From CAZUDO01 sp964618895 (GTDB lineage Bacteria; Desulfobacterota; Binatia; DP-6): a DNA stretch of 64,000 nt. The stretch is taken from positions 1-64,000 of the forward strand of contig CAZUDO010000073.1 in the NCBI GenBank assembly GCA_964618895.1, given 5' to 3'. How positions within the stretch are numbered: the stretch's first letter is position 1; each line of letters opens with the position of its first letter. Below are positions 51,096 to 60,414 of the stretch, in pieces. Under the pieces are notes generated by a model. It did not search any database. It saw only the letters and a list, made by a program, of their open reading frames with translations, and was not told the DNA's origin. A program made the position numbers and the translations under genes.

Positions 51096-54000
51096 GAGCG
51101 CAGCTCCTGCAACAGTGTCTTGGCCTCACGCAAGTCGCGCGTTGCGAAGCCTTCGGTGAACCAGGCGTCGAGCGGGGCGAGGAGGGCACGTGCGGCGTCG
51201 TGGTTGCCCTGGCGCTGCCAGAGCCGCGCCAGGCTGGTGGCGGCGCGCAGCTCGAACGTCTTGGCCTCTTGCCGTCGGGCAATCTCCAGGGAGTGGTGGA
51301 AGAGCGCCTCCGCCTCCTCGACCGCAGTGCCGTCTGTGTCGAGGAGAATCTCTGCCCGCAGCCGGTGGAGCTCGGCATCGTAGAAGTGCTCTCCCTGTTG
51401 CTCGGCGCGCGCGACGCCGAGTCCAAGCGCACGCAGCGCCTCGTCGTGACGCCCGATTTTCCTGAGGGCGTCGGCAAGCACCGCGAGGAACTGGGGCGCT
51501 CCGATCCCGCTCCCGCTCTCAGCCAGGTCGACCAGCGCCTGCTGCATCTCCGCGATGCCCGCGTCGCCCTCCCCAGATTCGGCTCGCGCCCAGCCTCGAT
51601 AAAACCTTCCGAGTCCCAGGTACGTCGGAAACACGAGCTGCTCGGCGAGACCCACGAGTTCTCCGGCGCACTCTTTTGTCCGGTCGAGCTCGCCGCACTG
51701 GAGATGGACAAATCCAGCAAAGAAGAGAGCGTCCGCAAGACTGAGCGGATGCTCCATACGCTTCGCCAGCGCCGCCGCCTCCGCGCTCACAGCCAGCGCC
51801 CGGGCGAGATGGCCAAGGTGAAAGTGACACCAGGCCGCATACCCGTGGGCGTGGACGCCACGATCTTGTCCCACCGTGTACGCCAGAGACCCATGCTCCC
51901 TGGGATTGTACAATCTCATGCTCCGTTCGAAATGCTGCAGCGCCCGCGAGAAGTGGCCCTGGAGAAACGACGATTCGCCGGCGAGGTCGTGAGCCAAGAG
52001 GAGGTCAAACGTGCCTCCCGTCCGCTCCGCGGCTGCCAGAGCCTCCTGCGCGAGCTCCGCCCCCGTCCCGAGGTCACCCTTGCTGAAGTAGGCCGCCGCC
52101 ATCCCCACGAGCACTCGTGGCAGCTCGGGAGACTCGCCGATTTGGGACACCAGCTCGCGCGCGCGCGTGTAGGTCCGCTCGTACTCCGAATGCGACTGAC
52201 CCCTGGCCGCCATGAGCGGCGCCCCGATCGCCATCTGCAGCCCGAGCTCCATCTGATGCCGTTCGGGCGTCTCCGGCAGCGTCCCGACGAGAGCGAGGGC
52301 GCGCCGCAGATGGCCGATGGCCTCCTCGTTCGCCGACCGCTGCGTGGCATGCTCTCCCGCCCGCTGGTAGTGCGCGCTCGCTTGCGCCACCAGCCCCGCC
52401 TGCTCGTAGTGCCGCGCGATCACCTCGGGCTCGGAGGCGACGCGCTCGGGGAAGCGCTCCTCCAGCACCTGGGCGACGCGCGCGTGCAGCTGCTGGCGCG
52501 TGCGCTTGAGCAGCGACTGGTACGCCGTCTCCTGGATCAGCACGTGCTTGAAGGTGTACGTGGCCGCGGGCGGCTCGCCGCGCACGAAGAGGATCTCCGC
52601 GTCGACCAGGCGCACGAGCCCCTGGCGCAGAGCGGCCTCGTCCATGCCCGCCGTCGCCGCCAGCAGCGGATACCCGAACTCCCGTCCCAGCACCGCCGCC
52701 CGCTGCGCCACTTCCTTCGCCGTCGAGAGCCGGTCGAGCCGTCCCATCAGCGAGTCGGCGAGCGTTGCGGGAATCGCCTCCACACCGCGCGCTGCCCCGG
52801 GCTCCATCACCGCCTTGGTCAGCTCCTCGACGTAGAGCGGTACGCCGTCGGCGCGGGCGACGAGCGCGTCGAGGGTGGCGGGAGGCAGCTCCGTACCCGC
52901 CAGCGTCGCGATCAGGTCGCGCGCCTGGCGCTTGGTGAGCCGGACGAGCTGCACGGTGGTCAGGTTGGACCGCGCCGGCCAGGGCGGCGTGAACTCCGGG
53001 CGCGCGGTGGCGAGGAGCAGCAGCCGCGCCGTCGGGCTCTGCGCGATCAGGTGCCCCAGCAGCTCCAGCGTCGACACGTCGCACCAGTGCAGGTCCTCGA
53101 CGACCACGACCAGCGGCTGCGCCGTGCTGAGCGATAGGGTCCACTGCACCAGCAGATCGATCGTCTTCCGCCGTTGCAGCTCGGGACTCAGCTGCAGCCG
53201 CGTGGGCGGCGGCAGACCGAGAAAGTCCGCGAGCAGGGCCACCGTCTCCGTTGACGCGAGTGTGCGGAGTCCGACCTCCAACTTGCCCAGCGTCTCGGTT
53301 GCTGTGTCTTCGGGGGCGAACGCCAGCCCCTGCGTCGCCAGCGCGATGATCGGATGGAAGGGTGTCCCTTCCGTGTACGGTGTCGCGCCGCATTCCAGCC
53401 ACGTATGCGGCACCGTCGCCAGGTGCTCGTGCAGCTGGTAGACGAGCCGCGACTTCCCGACTCCCGCCTCGCCGAGGACGACGACGGTCTGCCCCTCGCC
53501 GTCCTGCGCCCGCTCCCAACGATCGACCAGTGTCGCCAGCTCGACCTCGCGGCCCACAAACCTGCTCAGCCGTCCCGCCGCGAGGTCGAGCCGGCGGCGT
53601 ACCCCGCTCGGCTGCACGACGCGGTAAAGCGTCACCGGATCGCGCACACCTTTCAGCGCCTGCGGCCCGCGGTCCTCGACCACGAACAGCCCGCCGACCA
53701 GGCGCTGCGTCGCGGCGGTGATCACCACCGTGTCGGGCTCGGCCGCGCCCTGCACGCGCGCCGCGACGTTCGCCGTCTCGCCGAACACCTCGCCGCCGTC
53801 GGCAATCACCACCGGCCCGGTGTGTAGGCCGATGCGCACGGCCAGGCGCGTCCCGTCGCCGGCGGCGAGGCTGGCGTTGAGCGCCGCCATTGCGTCCACG
53901 ATCGCCAGGCCCGCGCGGACCGCGCGTTCGGGGTCATCCTCGCGTGCCGTCGGCCAGCCGAAGTAGATGAGCAGCCCATCGCCGAGATTCTTCGCGACGT

Positions 54001-54361
54001 GGCCGCCGAAGCGCGCGACGGCGCCAGCGGCCGCCTGCTGGTACCGGGCGATGACGTCGCGCCACTCCTCGGCGTCGAGCTGCTGCGACAGCGGCGTCGA
54101 GCCGACCAGGTCGCAGAAGAGCACCGTCAGCTGGCGGCGCTCACCGGCGTCGGTCGGCGCGGCGATAGCCTCGGGTGGGCGCGGCGGTGCCGCCGACGGT
54201 GTCGGGGCACCGATGAGCGCGGCGCCGCAGCCGCCGCAGAACTTCTCGCCGGGCTGGTTCGCCGCGCCACACGACGCGCAGACCGCCGCGAGCGCGGCCC
54301 CGCATTCCGTGCAGAAGCGGCGCTCGGGCCGGTTGTCATGGTCACAGGACGGGCAGCGCAT
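51092..54361 (-). CDS. Class III adenylate/guanylate cyclase-like regulator with AAA ATPase and TPR repeats
   Basis: A 1089-residue protein. Two N-terminal zinc ribbons (CPSCDH...FCTECG; CASCGA...FCGGCG) are followed by a class III cyclase domain (about 78-255; LTVLFCDLVGSTPLS, GDGLLIYFGWP), a STAND/AAA_16 ATPase (GEAGVGKSRLVY, VVVVEDLHWCD) and a long TPR-type C-terminus (QGHFSRALQHFERSMRL). Such proteins couple a signal sensed by TPRs to nucleotide cyclisation or to ATPase switching. It is upstream of, and coupled to, the zeta-like kinase. Confidence 0.88.
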   Translation of the reverse strand: MRCPSCDHDNRPERRFCTECGAALAAVCASCGAANQPGEKFCGGCGAALIGAPTPSAAPPRPPEAIAAPTDAGERRQLTVLFCDLVGSTPLSQQLDAEEWRDVIARYQQAAAGAVARFGGHVAKNLGDGLLIYFGWPTAREDDPERAVRAGLAIVDAMAALNASLAAGDGTRLAVRIGLHTGPVVIADGGEVFGETANVAARVQGAAEPDTVVITAATQRLVGGLFVVEDRGPQALKGVRDPVTLYRVVQPSGVRRRLDLAAGRLSRFVGREVELATLVDRWERAQDGEGQTVVVLGEAGVGKSRLVYQLHEHLATVPHTWLECGATPYTEGTPFHPIIALATQGLAFAPEDTATETLGKLEVGLRTLASTETVALLADFLGLPPPTRLQLSPELQRRKTIDLLVQWTLSLSTAQPLVVVVEDLHWCDVSTLELLGHLIAQSPTARLLLLATARPEFTPPWPARSNLTTVQLVRLTKRQARDLIATLAGTELPPATLDALVARADGVPLYVEELTKAVMEPGAARGVEAIPATLADSLMGRLDRLSTAKEVAQRAAVLGREFGYPLLAATAGMDEAALRQGLVRLVDAEILFVRGEPPAATYTFKHVLIQETAYQSLLKRTRQQLHARVAQVLEERFPERVASEPEVIARHYEQAGLVAQASAHYQRAGEHATQRSANEEAIGHLRRALALVGTLPETPERHQMELGLQMAIGAPLMAARGQSHSEYERTYTRARELVSQIGESPELPRVLVGMAAAYFSKGDLGTGAELAQEALAAAERTGGTFDLLLAHDLAGESSFLQGHFSRALQHFERSMRLYNPREHGSLAYTVGQDRGVHAHGYAAWCHFHLGHLARALAVSAEAAALAKRMEHPLSLADALFFAGFVHLQCGELDRTKECAGELVGLAEQLVFPTYLGLGRFYRGWARAESGEGDAGIAEMQQALVDLAESGSGIGAPQFLAVLADALRKIGRHDEALRALGLGVARAEQQGEHFYDAELHRLRAEILLDTDGTAVEEAEALFHHSLEIARRQEAKTFELRAATSLARLWQRQGNHDAARALLAPLDAWFTEGFATRDLREAKTLLQELRS

Positions 54362-54469
54362 CGCGGATCGTCTCGCGTGCGGTGCCTACCACGACGGGAG
54401 CGAACCCCGGAACGGTGCGCGAGCCGCGAACCACCGTCGCGCAGGAATCGTGGCAAAACTGCGCGCGAC

Positions 54470-54482
54470 CCTGGAACGTTCC
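54470..54482. repeat. Short palindromic repeat CCTGGAACGTTCC, copy 2
   Basis: Second copy of the element, in the intergenic region between the cyclase-TPR gene and ssrA, followed by GGGAACGTTTCC. Together the two copies suggest a small dispersed REP-like repeat. Confidence 0.5.
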
Positions 54483-54553
54483 GGGAACGTTTCCGGCCGC
54501 GCCGCCAGCCCCCCGCCAAGAAGAAGTACCCGGAAGATCAGCGGCTTGAAGAG

Positions 54554-54900
54554 TGGAGGCGGGGGGAATCGAACCCCCGTCCGAAGGTGCATCCCCGAAC
54601 GCTTCTACGTGCGTAGCCGATGTTTTGATGTCGCCGCGCTCGCTCCCACCGGCAGGATCTCGCGCGACCAGCCGGCGTTTGATCTCGACCCCCACGCCGC
54701 CGGCGTCGTGGGGGCCCAGCCCGAAGTATGGCGCTTCAGCCCACCCTACGGGCGCAGGCAGGTGAAGCGTGGTCGCCGTTTAGGCAGCCAGTGCGTAGTT
54801 ATTGTCTGCAGTTAAGCAGTCCTGCTCGTTTTGCGAGGTGAACAGGAACCCCGGCACGCAACGTTCGCTTTCTCACCCCCGTCGAACCCAGATCGCCCCC
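54554..54900 (-). ncRNA. ssrA: Transfer-messenger RNA (tmRNA)
   Basis: The 347-base minus-strand RNA begins GGGGGCGATCTGGGTTCGAC and ends in the T-arm GGGGGTTCGATTCCCCC followed by CGCCTCCA. The first seven bases GGGGGCG pair with the terminal CGCCTCC (one G-U). The internal reading frame, from resume codon GCA, reads ADNNYALAA then TAA, the degradation tag. CCA is not encoded (the DNA continues CTC), so it must be added by nucleotidyltransferase. smpB, whose product delivers tmRNA, lies 5 kb away. Confidence 0.95.
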
Positions 54901-54954
54901 CAGGTTGGACGCGGCCATACTAGGCACGGACGGCGCCGGCCGCAACCCGGGACG

Positions 54955-56472
54955 CTACTGGCAGCGGTGCCGGGCGACGTTGCACGTCGCCCCCGTGGGA
55001 CAGTCGGCGTCCTCGCCGCAGACGTAGGCCCGGGCCGGGACGCCCTTCTGCCGGCGCTCGGGTGAGCGGAGACCCCACGACGGCGCCGCGCGGTAGCGAT
55101 CGACCAAGCTGCAGCCGGCGCACGTGGCCTGCACCGAGGCGACGGTAGGTTTCTGCCCCCGCTCGACCCACGCCGTGAGCGCATTCAGCGACGGCAGGAG
55201 CTCGTTGATGAAGCCGCAGTGGCCCCCCGCCGACGTGTAGAGCTGCACCAGCTGATCGCTCCTGCCGGCGGCGTCGAAGATGTCGCGATAGGTGTTCTCG
55301 TTCTCGGGGATCACGAGCCCGTCGTCCAGGGCGTGGACGGTGAGCACCTTGGACTGGGTCCGCCCCCGCGGCTCGTAGTAGCGCCGCATGTACCTGACCG
55401 CGGCAGCGTCCTCGCGCGTGCGCGGGATGCCGGCGTTGAGCGCCGCCCGCTCCCCGGCGCTGAGCGCGGGCGGGTTGTACTCGACACCTGCGTTGCCCCA
55501 GGGATGCTTGCCCCGGTTCCGGCGGTGCACCACCTCCGCCATGCCGATCGACGCGAAGAACATGTCGGTGCCGATGAAGTCCTCGGGAATCTGGCTCGCG
55601 CGCAGGAAGAGGTCCCGGCGCCCGGCCTGCTCGGGCGTGCGCGCCGCGGCGGCATCGAGCGGGCCGAAGCAGGTCGTGACCGGCCCCTCGACGAACCCGC
55701 CGCCCACGTCGGTCGGCGTCTCGGTAAACGTCGCCGGGTTGGCGAGCAGGAAGTCCGTACACTCGCGCGAGAGCCCCAGCTCCGGCGGCGACGACGGCTC
55801 CGGCGCGCCGCACGTCTGCCCGCCGGGGCAGTGGCTGTCGTCGAGGCACCGGCTTCGCCCGTCGCTGCACACCCGGCATGCGAGCTGCGCCCCGGCCACG
55901 TCCCCGCACACGTACTCGTACACGGCGCGCAGGTCCCAGGCGGCGTTGAAGTTGCGCCGGCCGCCGGCGGCCGGACCGCACAGCGGGGCGGCGCCGGCGT
56001 AGGTCTTGGGGAAGTACTCGATCACGGTCGAGGTCACCATGCCGCCGCCCGAGTGTCCCCACAGGTACGTGTATTTCGGCTTGCCGTGCTTGTTCACGAA
56101 GTAGCGGCGCAGGGTCTCGATGTCCTTGATGGCGTCCTTGACGTACCAGCCGACCGAGCTGAAGGTCGTCGTCGCCGACGCGTAGCCATTGAGCACCGGC
56201 AGCACCGTGGCCCGGAAAAGGAGGTTCACGCGCCCGTTCGGGTCGAGGGTGAGGAAATCCCCGGGACCCAGGTCGCTCGGGAAGGGCGTGATCAGACGCT
56301 GGTCGGCCGAGTAGCCATGGGCATACAGAAAGAGACTCCCGTTCCAGTTGTCGGGGACGAGGATGACCCCGTACGCCCCCTTGAGGGCGACGGTCTCGAC
56401 CGTGAACTGGGCACGTGCCGGCGCCACGGTGGCGAGCAACAGCGCGAGCGCGGTGACGAGATGACTTCGCAT
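54955..56472 (-). CDS. Secreted alpha/beta hydrolase, Cys-containing
   Basis: A 505-residue exported protein. The signal peptide (LVTALALLLATVAPARA) is followed by an alpha/beta-hydrolase fold with nucleophile in YLWGHSGGGMV and candidate Asp/His late in the chain (VLTVHALDDGLVIPE, GGHCGF). A middle insert with paired Cys (CRVCSDGRSRCLDDSHCPGG) resembles Cys-rich repeats, and the C-terminus ends in a similar CGEDADCPTGATC...C. It may be an esterase or depolymerase of the PHB-oligomer hydrolase or tannase type. AAAGGAG precedes the ATG. Confidence 0.72.
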   Translation of the reverse strand: MRSHLVTALALLLATVAPARAQFTVETVALKGAYGVILVPDNWNGSLFLYAHGYSADQRLITPFPSDLGPGDFLTLDPNGRVNLLFRATVLPVLNGYASATTTFSSVGWYVKDAIKDIETLRRYFVNKHGKPKYTYLWGHSGGGMVTSTVIEYFPKTYAGAAPLCGPAAGGRRNFNAAWDLRAVYEYVCGDVAGAQLACRVCSDGRSRCLDDSHCPGGQTCGAPEPSSPPELGLSRECTDFLLANPATFTETPTDVGGGFVEGPVTTCFGPLDAAAARTPEQAGRRDLFLRASQIPEDFIGTDMFFASIGMAEVVHRRNRGKHPWGNAGVEYNPPALSAGERAALNAGIPRTREDAAAVRYMRRYYEPRGRTQSKVLTVHALDDGLVIPENENTYRDIFDAAGRSDQLVQLYTSAGGHCGFINELLPSLNALTAWVERGQKPTVASVQATCAGCSLVDRYRAAPSWGLRSPERRQKGVPARAYVCGEDADCPTGATCNVARHRCQ

Positions 56473-56600
56473 GCGATCTCCTTTGACGCGACTCACCGTT
56501 GATGGCGAGCGGCCCCGTATAGGCGACGGACGACCTCGACGGCAACCCGCCGCGGCCCGTCCGATTGACACTCCCCGGGACGGCGCCTACCGTTTCCCCT

Positions 56601-57230
56601 ATGCGGACCCTCACCCTGCTCGCAGCCCTCGCAGCCTCCTCGCCGGCCATCGCCGCCGGCCCGCGCATCGCCGCGGAGGAGGCGCCGCAGCACCGCGGCG
56701 AGCTGGTCACGTTGGTGGGGCCGGTGGCCGAGGTGCAGCAGCGGGACGACGGCGTCGTGCTCATGGTCGGCACCACCACGCGGGTCGCCGTCATCGTCCC
56801 GGCGCCCGCCGTCGGGCGCTTGCCGAAGAGCCCCGCCGAGATGCGCGAGCAGTCGATCGAGGTCACCGGCTTCCTCACCGCGACCCAGCCGCTCAGCCTC
56901 GTGGTGGAAGAGCCGGAGAGCCTGGTGCTCGGCACGACTCCAACCAGCGACAACCCGCAAGTCCTGCAGGAGCGCGTCCGGAAGCTGCAGGCCGAGCTGG
57001 CCCGGGAGCGCGCGCGCACGGACGCGCCGGCGCTCCAACTCAAGACCTACGGCCCCACGCGGTCGACGCAGCCGGTGTCGCCGAACGCGATGGAAGAGGC
57101 GGTGCTGGCCGAGCGCGGTGTGCCCGACCGCGTCGAGTGGGGGCCGCGGGGCCGGGTCCTCGTCTACGGCACGACGCGCTACATCTTCGACGCGCAGGGG
57201 CAGCTCATCGAGTCGCGGACCGATCGCTGA
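56601..57230 (+). CDS. Exported protein of unknown function
   Basis: A 209-residue protein with a signal peptide (residues 1-20). Residues about 30-105 look like an OB-type strand-rich domain (HRGELVTLVGPVAEVQQRDDGVVLMVGTTTRVAV). A coiled-coil segment follows (LQERVRKLQAELARERAR), and the C-terminus has PDRVEWGPRGRVLVYGTTRYIF, like a SmpA/OmlA-type strand pair. Function unknown. The start ATG 56601 follows a short spacer from the divergent hydrolase gene. Confidence 0.6.
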   Translation: MRTLTLLAALAASSPAIAAGPRIAAEEAPQHRGELVTLVGPVAEVQQRDDGVVLMVGTTTRVAVIVPAPAVGRLPKSPAEMREQSIEVTGFLTATQPLSLVVEEPESLVLGTTPTSDNPQVLQERVRKLQAELARERARTDAPALQLKTYGPTRSTQPVSPNAMEEAVLAERGVPDRVEWGPRGRVLVYGTTRYIFDAQGQLIESRTDR

Positions 57231-57268
57231 CCTCCTGCCACCCGTCGCACACCGGACCAGAAACGCGC

Positions 57269-57299
57269 GCGGGCGGCAGGTCATCGACCTGCCGCCCGC
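57269..57299 (+). terminator. Strong GC hairpin between convergent genes
   Basis: GCGGGCGGCAGGTC, a three-base loop, then GACCTGCCGCCCGC: a perfect 14-bp stem with no U-tract after it. It sits between the convergent exported-protein gene and the DNRLRE protein gene and could slow polymerase from both sides. Confidence 0.55.
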
Positions 57300-57326
57300 C
57301 GCGACTCCTATCTATGAGGCCTAGCG

Positions 57327-59741
57327 CTACGGACCGACGGTGAGGGTCACCGTCGGACGGTTGGCCACCGTGCTCGCCTGGCGCGAGTTGTAGTCCACAC
57401 CGTCGGTCGACAGGCTGTCGATGGCGAAGCAGTGGGTCCCGTTGCCGGTCAGGCCGGCGGTGATGTTGAAGCTCACCGCCTGCCCCAGGGCCACGGCGCC
57501 GACGGTCGACAGCACGCCGCCGTCGATGGCCGGCTGGTTGTTGAAGGTGACACCAGTCTCGGTCCAGCTGCAGTCCGAGATCTTGTGGATATCCCCGCCC
57601 GAGACGCTCTGGGCGTTGCTGGTGGTGGCGGCGCGCAGATTCAGCAGCGCCGAGGTCACGGTCCCGGTGACGTTGCTCACCTGGATCTTGAGGAAGGTCC
57701 GCTTGATGGTCGGGCCAGCGTCGACCCCCAGCTGGTTACCCAGACCGAGGTTGGTGTTCGGCACCGAGCTGTCGACGTGCGCGTCCTCGGTTACCGTGGC
57801 CGTCGCCGGGGCCGGCGGGGCCGGGCAGGTGCAGGTGGGCGAGCACAGCCCCGGGCAGGCGGCGCTGGAGGTGCCGTCGCACTGCTCGCTCGGCTGGTTG
57901 ACGATGTTGTCGCCGCACACGGGCGCCGGCGGTGCGCAGGGGCACACGGCCGTCACCTCGAGCACGGGCCGGTTCGCGGCTGTCCCCTCCTTCGAGGTGT
58001 AATCCACGCCGTCGGTGCTCGGAGTGTCGATCGCGAAACAGTAGGTCCCGTCGCCGGTGATGGCGGCGGTGACGTTGAAGTCGACCAGCTGGTTGAGCGC
58101 CACCGCGCCCTTGGTATCGAGCAGCGCGCCGTCGATCGCCGGCTTGTTGTTGAAGGTGGTGGTCGCTTCGCCCCAGCCACAGTTGGTGATCGACGAGATG
58201 CGCCCGCCGTGCACGCTGTTGGCGTTGGACACGTTCGGCACGCGCAGGCGGAGGCGCGCCAGGGTGACCGTCCGGTTGCCCACACCAGACACCTGGACCC
58301 GGAAGAAGGTCTGCTTCACGGCCGGGCCAGCATCGGTTTCGAGCTTGGTGGCGGAGCCGAAGTTCGTGTTCGGGGTGTCGGACTTGACCGACACGTCGGC
58401 CAGGATCGTCCCCACGGGGGCGGCCGTCGGGCACACGACCGGGCTACCGGTGCAAATGCCGCCGCCGCAGGTGTCGTTCTCGGTGCAGGCGTTGCCGTCG
58501 TCGCAGGGCGCCATGTTGTTGGTGATCTGGCAGCCCGTGAGCGTGCACACATCGGTCGTGCACACGTTCATGTCGTCACAGGCGAGGTGGTTCGGCGTGT
58601 TCGTGCAGCCTGTGGCCGGGACGCACGCGTCGACCGTGCACGCGACCAGGTCGTCGCAGTTGGGCGCCGCGCCGCCGACGCACATGCCGGCGGAGCAGGT
58701 GTCGGCGGTCGTGCACGCGCTGGCGTCGGTGCAGGCCTGGCCGTCGGGCTCGGACGTGCAGGTGGCCGAGCAGCAGTCGCCGCCGACCTCGTTGCCGTCG
58801 TCGCAGGTCTCACCCAGGTTGGCGTCGATGGAGCCGTCGCCGCAGAAGTGCGCGTACCGGCCCATGAGCGAGAAGAGGTTCGTCGAGATGGAGCCACCCG
58901 GGACGCCGGGCCCGTCGATCTGGAAGAAGTTGGTGCCACAGGTGCCGCCGGTGATGGTGTGCAGGATCGCCGGGTCACCGATGTATCCTGCGGGGGCTCC
59001 GGTATCCCACTTGAGCCAGGTGCTGATCCGCGAGGTGGTGTCGTCGGTCAGGTCGGCCAGGGGGTTCGTGAATTGATCCCCGTCGGCGACCGCGCAGGAC
59101 GGGACGATGACGCCTCCCACCACTGTATGGAGGCAGTCGTCGGTGAAGTTGATGGCGCGGATGCCCGCGGTCGCGGCGATGTCGGCCGCGGTCACGTTGA
59201 AGGTCTCCACGCCGTAGGGGTGCGTGACCGTGTAGATGCCGACGCTCGCGGGACTGTTGGGGACCGTGAGGCGCACGCGAATGCGGCTGAAGACGAGCTG
59301 GTCGCCGTCGATGATCGCCTCGGTCGCGTTGTCCCACACGCCCTCGACCCGCATGGTGAGCAAGGCGTCCCCGCCGGGGAACTCCATGGTCGCATTGTCG
59401 AACGTGTAGAACTGCTCCCCCCAGAAGTTCCCCGATGCCACGTCCGGAATCGGGCCCAAGGGGAGGCCCTCCCCGCCTGGATCCCCGAAGTCCGGGTTGC
59501 CGCACAGCGGGTCGACCGACAGCGGCTCGTCGCAGTGGTCGAGCGCCTCCATGTTCTGGTCGACGTAGTACGACGGATACCCGAACGGACCGATGGGCCC
59601 GAAGCTCTTGAGGCCGTCGCCGCATTTCGTGCTGCTGATCGGCGTCTCAGCTTGGGCGTACACTCGCGCGCGCATGCCGAGCAGCATCGCGCACGATACG
59701 GCGACCGCGAGCACGGACCTGGAAGTCGATGTCATTTTCAT
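57327..59741 (-). CDS. Large secreted DNRLRE/Myxococcus Cys-rich repeat protein
   Basis: An 804-residue exported protein. A signal peptide (about 5-30) precedes a ~300-residue beta-rich domain, a DUF4215-type Myxococcus Cys-rich repeat (FCGDGSIDANLGETCDDGN...CCSATC), several EGF-like Cys-rich repeats (CDDLVACTVDAC, CDDMNVCTTDVC, CDDGNACTENDTC) and two tandem DNRLRE/CBM96-like domains of about 155 residues (SDTPNTNFGSATKLETDAGP; SSVPNTNLGLGNQLGVDAGP) separated by another Cys repeat. These modules suggest a surface or extracellular adhesive or carbohydrate-binding protein. GAGAGGGGA precedes ATG 59741. Confidence 0.75.
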   Translation of the reverse strand: MKMTSTSRSVLAVAVSCAMLLGMRARVYAQAETPISSTKCGDGLKSFGPIGPFGYPSYYVDQNMEALDHCDEPLSVDPLCGNPDFGDPGGEGLPLGPIPDVASGNFWGEQFYTFDNATMEFPGGDALLTMRVEGVWDNATEAIIDGDQLVFSRIRVRLTVPNSPASVGIYTVTHPYGVETFNVTAADIAATAGIRAINFTDDCLHTVVGGVIVPSCAVADGDQFTNPLADLTDDTTSRISTWLKWDTGAPAGYIGDPAILHTITGGTCGTNFFQIDGPGVPGGSISTNLFSLMGRYAHFCGDGSIDANLGETCDDGNEVGGDCCSATCTSEPDGQACTDASACTTADTCSAGMCVGGAAPNCDDLVACTVDACVPATGCTNTPNHLACDDMNVCTTDVCTLTGCQITNNMAPCDDGNACTENDTCGGGICTGSPVVCPTAAPVGTILADVSVKSDTPNTNFGSATKLETDAGPAVKQTFFRVQVSGVGNRTVTLARLRLRVPNVSNANSVHGGRISSITNCGWGEATTTFNNKPAIDGALLDTKGAVALNQLVDFNVTAAITGDGTYCFAIDTPSTDGVDYTSKEGTAANRPVLEVTAVCPCAPPAPVCGDNIVNQPSEQCDGTSSAACPGLCSPTCTCPAPPAPATATVTEDAHVDSSVPNTNLGLGNQLGVDAGPTIKRTFLKIQVSNVTGTVTSALLNLRAATTSNAQSVSGGDIHKISDCSWTETGVTFNNQPAIDGGVLSTVGAVALGQAVSFNITAGLTGNGTHCFAIDSLSTDGVDYNSRQASTVANRPTVTLTVGP

Positions 59742-59940
59742 TCCCCTCTCGTTAGTGTGCGCGTCATCCCTTTCCAGGGTGTCCGCGGACCGGACAATGC
59801 ACGAGGGGTGGTCGACTCGACAATTCGGAATTCCATGCGGTCCGTGTAGGGAATTCCCCGAGGACGCAGCCGGCTGCGGATATCGACCGCCTTCGGCAGC
59901 CGGATGCACCTCGGCGCGGGGCAACAGCGCCGCGCCGGTC

Positions 59941-60414
59941 TCAGCGGCCGCGCCGGCTGGTCGCCAGGGCCCGGTCCACGTCGCGACGTTCCATCCGGGT
60001 GCGGATCGCCTCGCGCTTGTCGTACAGCTTCTTGCCGCGTCCGAGGCCCAGCTCCGCCTTGGCGCGCCCCTTCGACCAGTAGAGCCGGAGCGGCACGAGC
60101 GTCAGCCCGCGCTCCTGGAGCTTGGCGCGCAGGCGGTCGATCTCGCGCCGGTGGAGGAGGAGCTTCCGCGACCGGGTGGGCTCGTGCCCGAACTGGCTCG
60201 CCGGGGCGTACGGGCTGATGTGCGCACCGACCAGGAAGAGCTCTTCGCCGAAGAAGCGCGCGTAGGCGTCCATCAGGTTGGCGCGCCCGGCGCGCAGCGA
60301 CTTGACCTCGCTGCCGATCAGCACCAGGCCGGCCTCGTAGCGCGCGTCGATGGTGTAGTCGTGGAAGGCCCGCCGGTTGACGGAGATGTCGCGGTCGCGG
60401 GCCGCTTTCGTCAC
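59941..60414 (-). CDS. smpB: SsrA-binding protein SmpB
   Basis: A 157-residue protein with all SmpB hallmarks: VNRRAFHDYTIDARYEAGLVLIGSEVKSLRAGRANL, the RKLLLHRREIDRL helix, LTLVPLRLYWSKGRAKAELGLGRGKKLYDKRE and a basic C-terminal tail. It binds tmRNA and alanyl-tRNA synthetase products to rescue stalled ribosomes. The stop of this gene is close to repeat-free intergenic DNA, and its start overlaps the end of panD (ATGA). Confidence 0.94.
   Translation of the reverse strand: MTKAARDRDISVNRRAFHDYTIDARYEAGLVLIGSEVKSLRAGRANLMDAYARFFGEELFLVGAHISPYAPASQFGHEPTRSRKLLLHRREIDRLRAKLQERGLTLVPLRLYWSKGRAKAELGLGRGKKLYDKREAIRTRMERRDVDRALATSRRGR

Noticed and set aside
54554..54620. A tRNA gene on the basis of GGTTCGATTCC
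   Set aside because: The T-arm belongs to tmRNA: the matching 5' acceptor half is 340 bases away and the tag reading frame is present.
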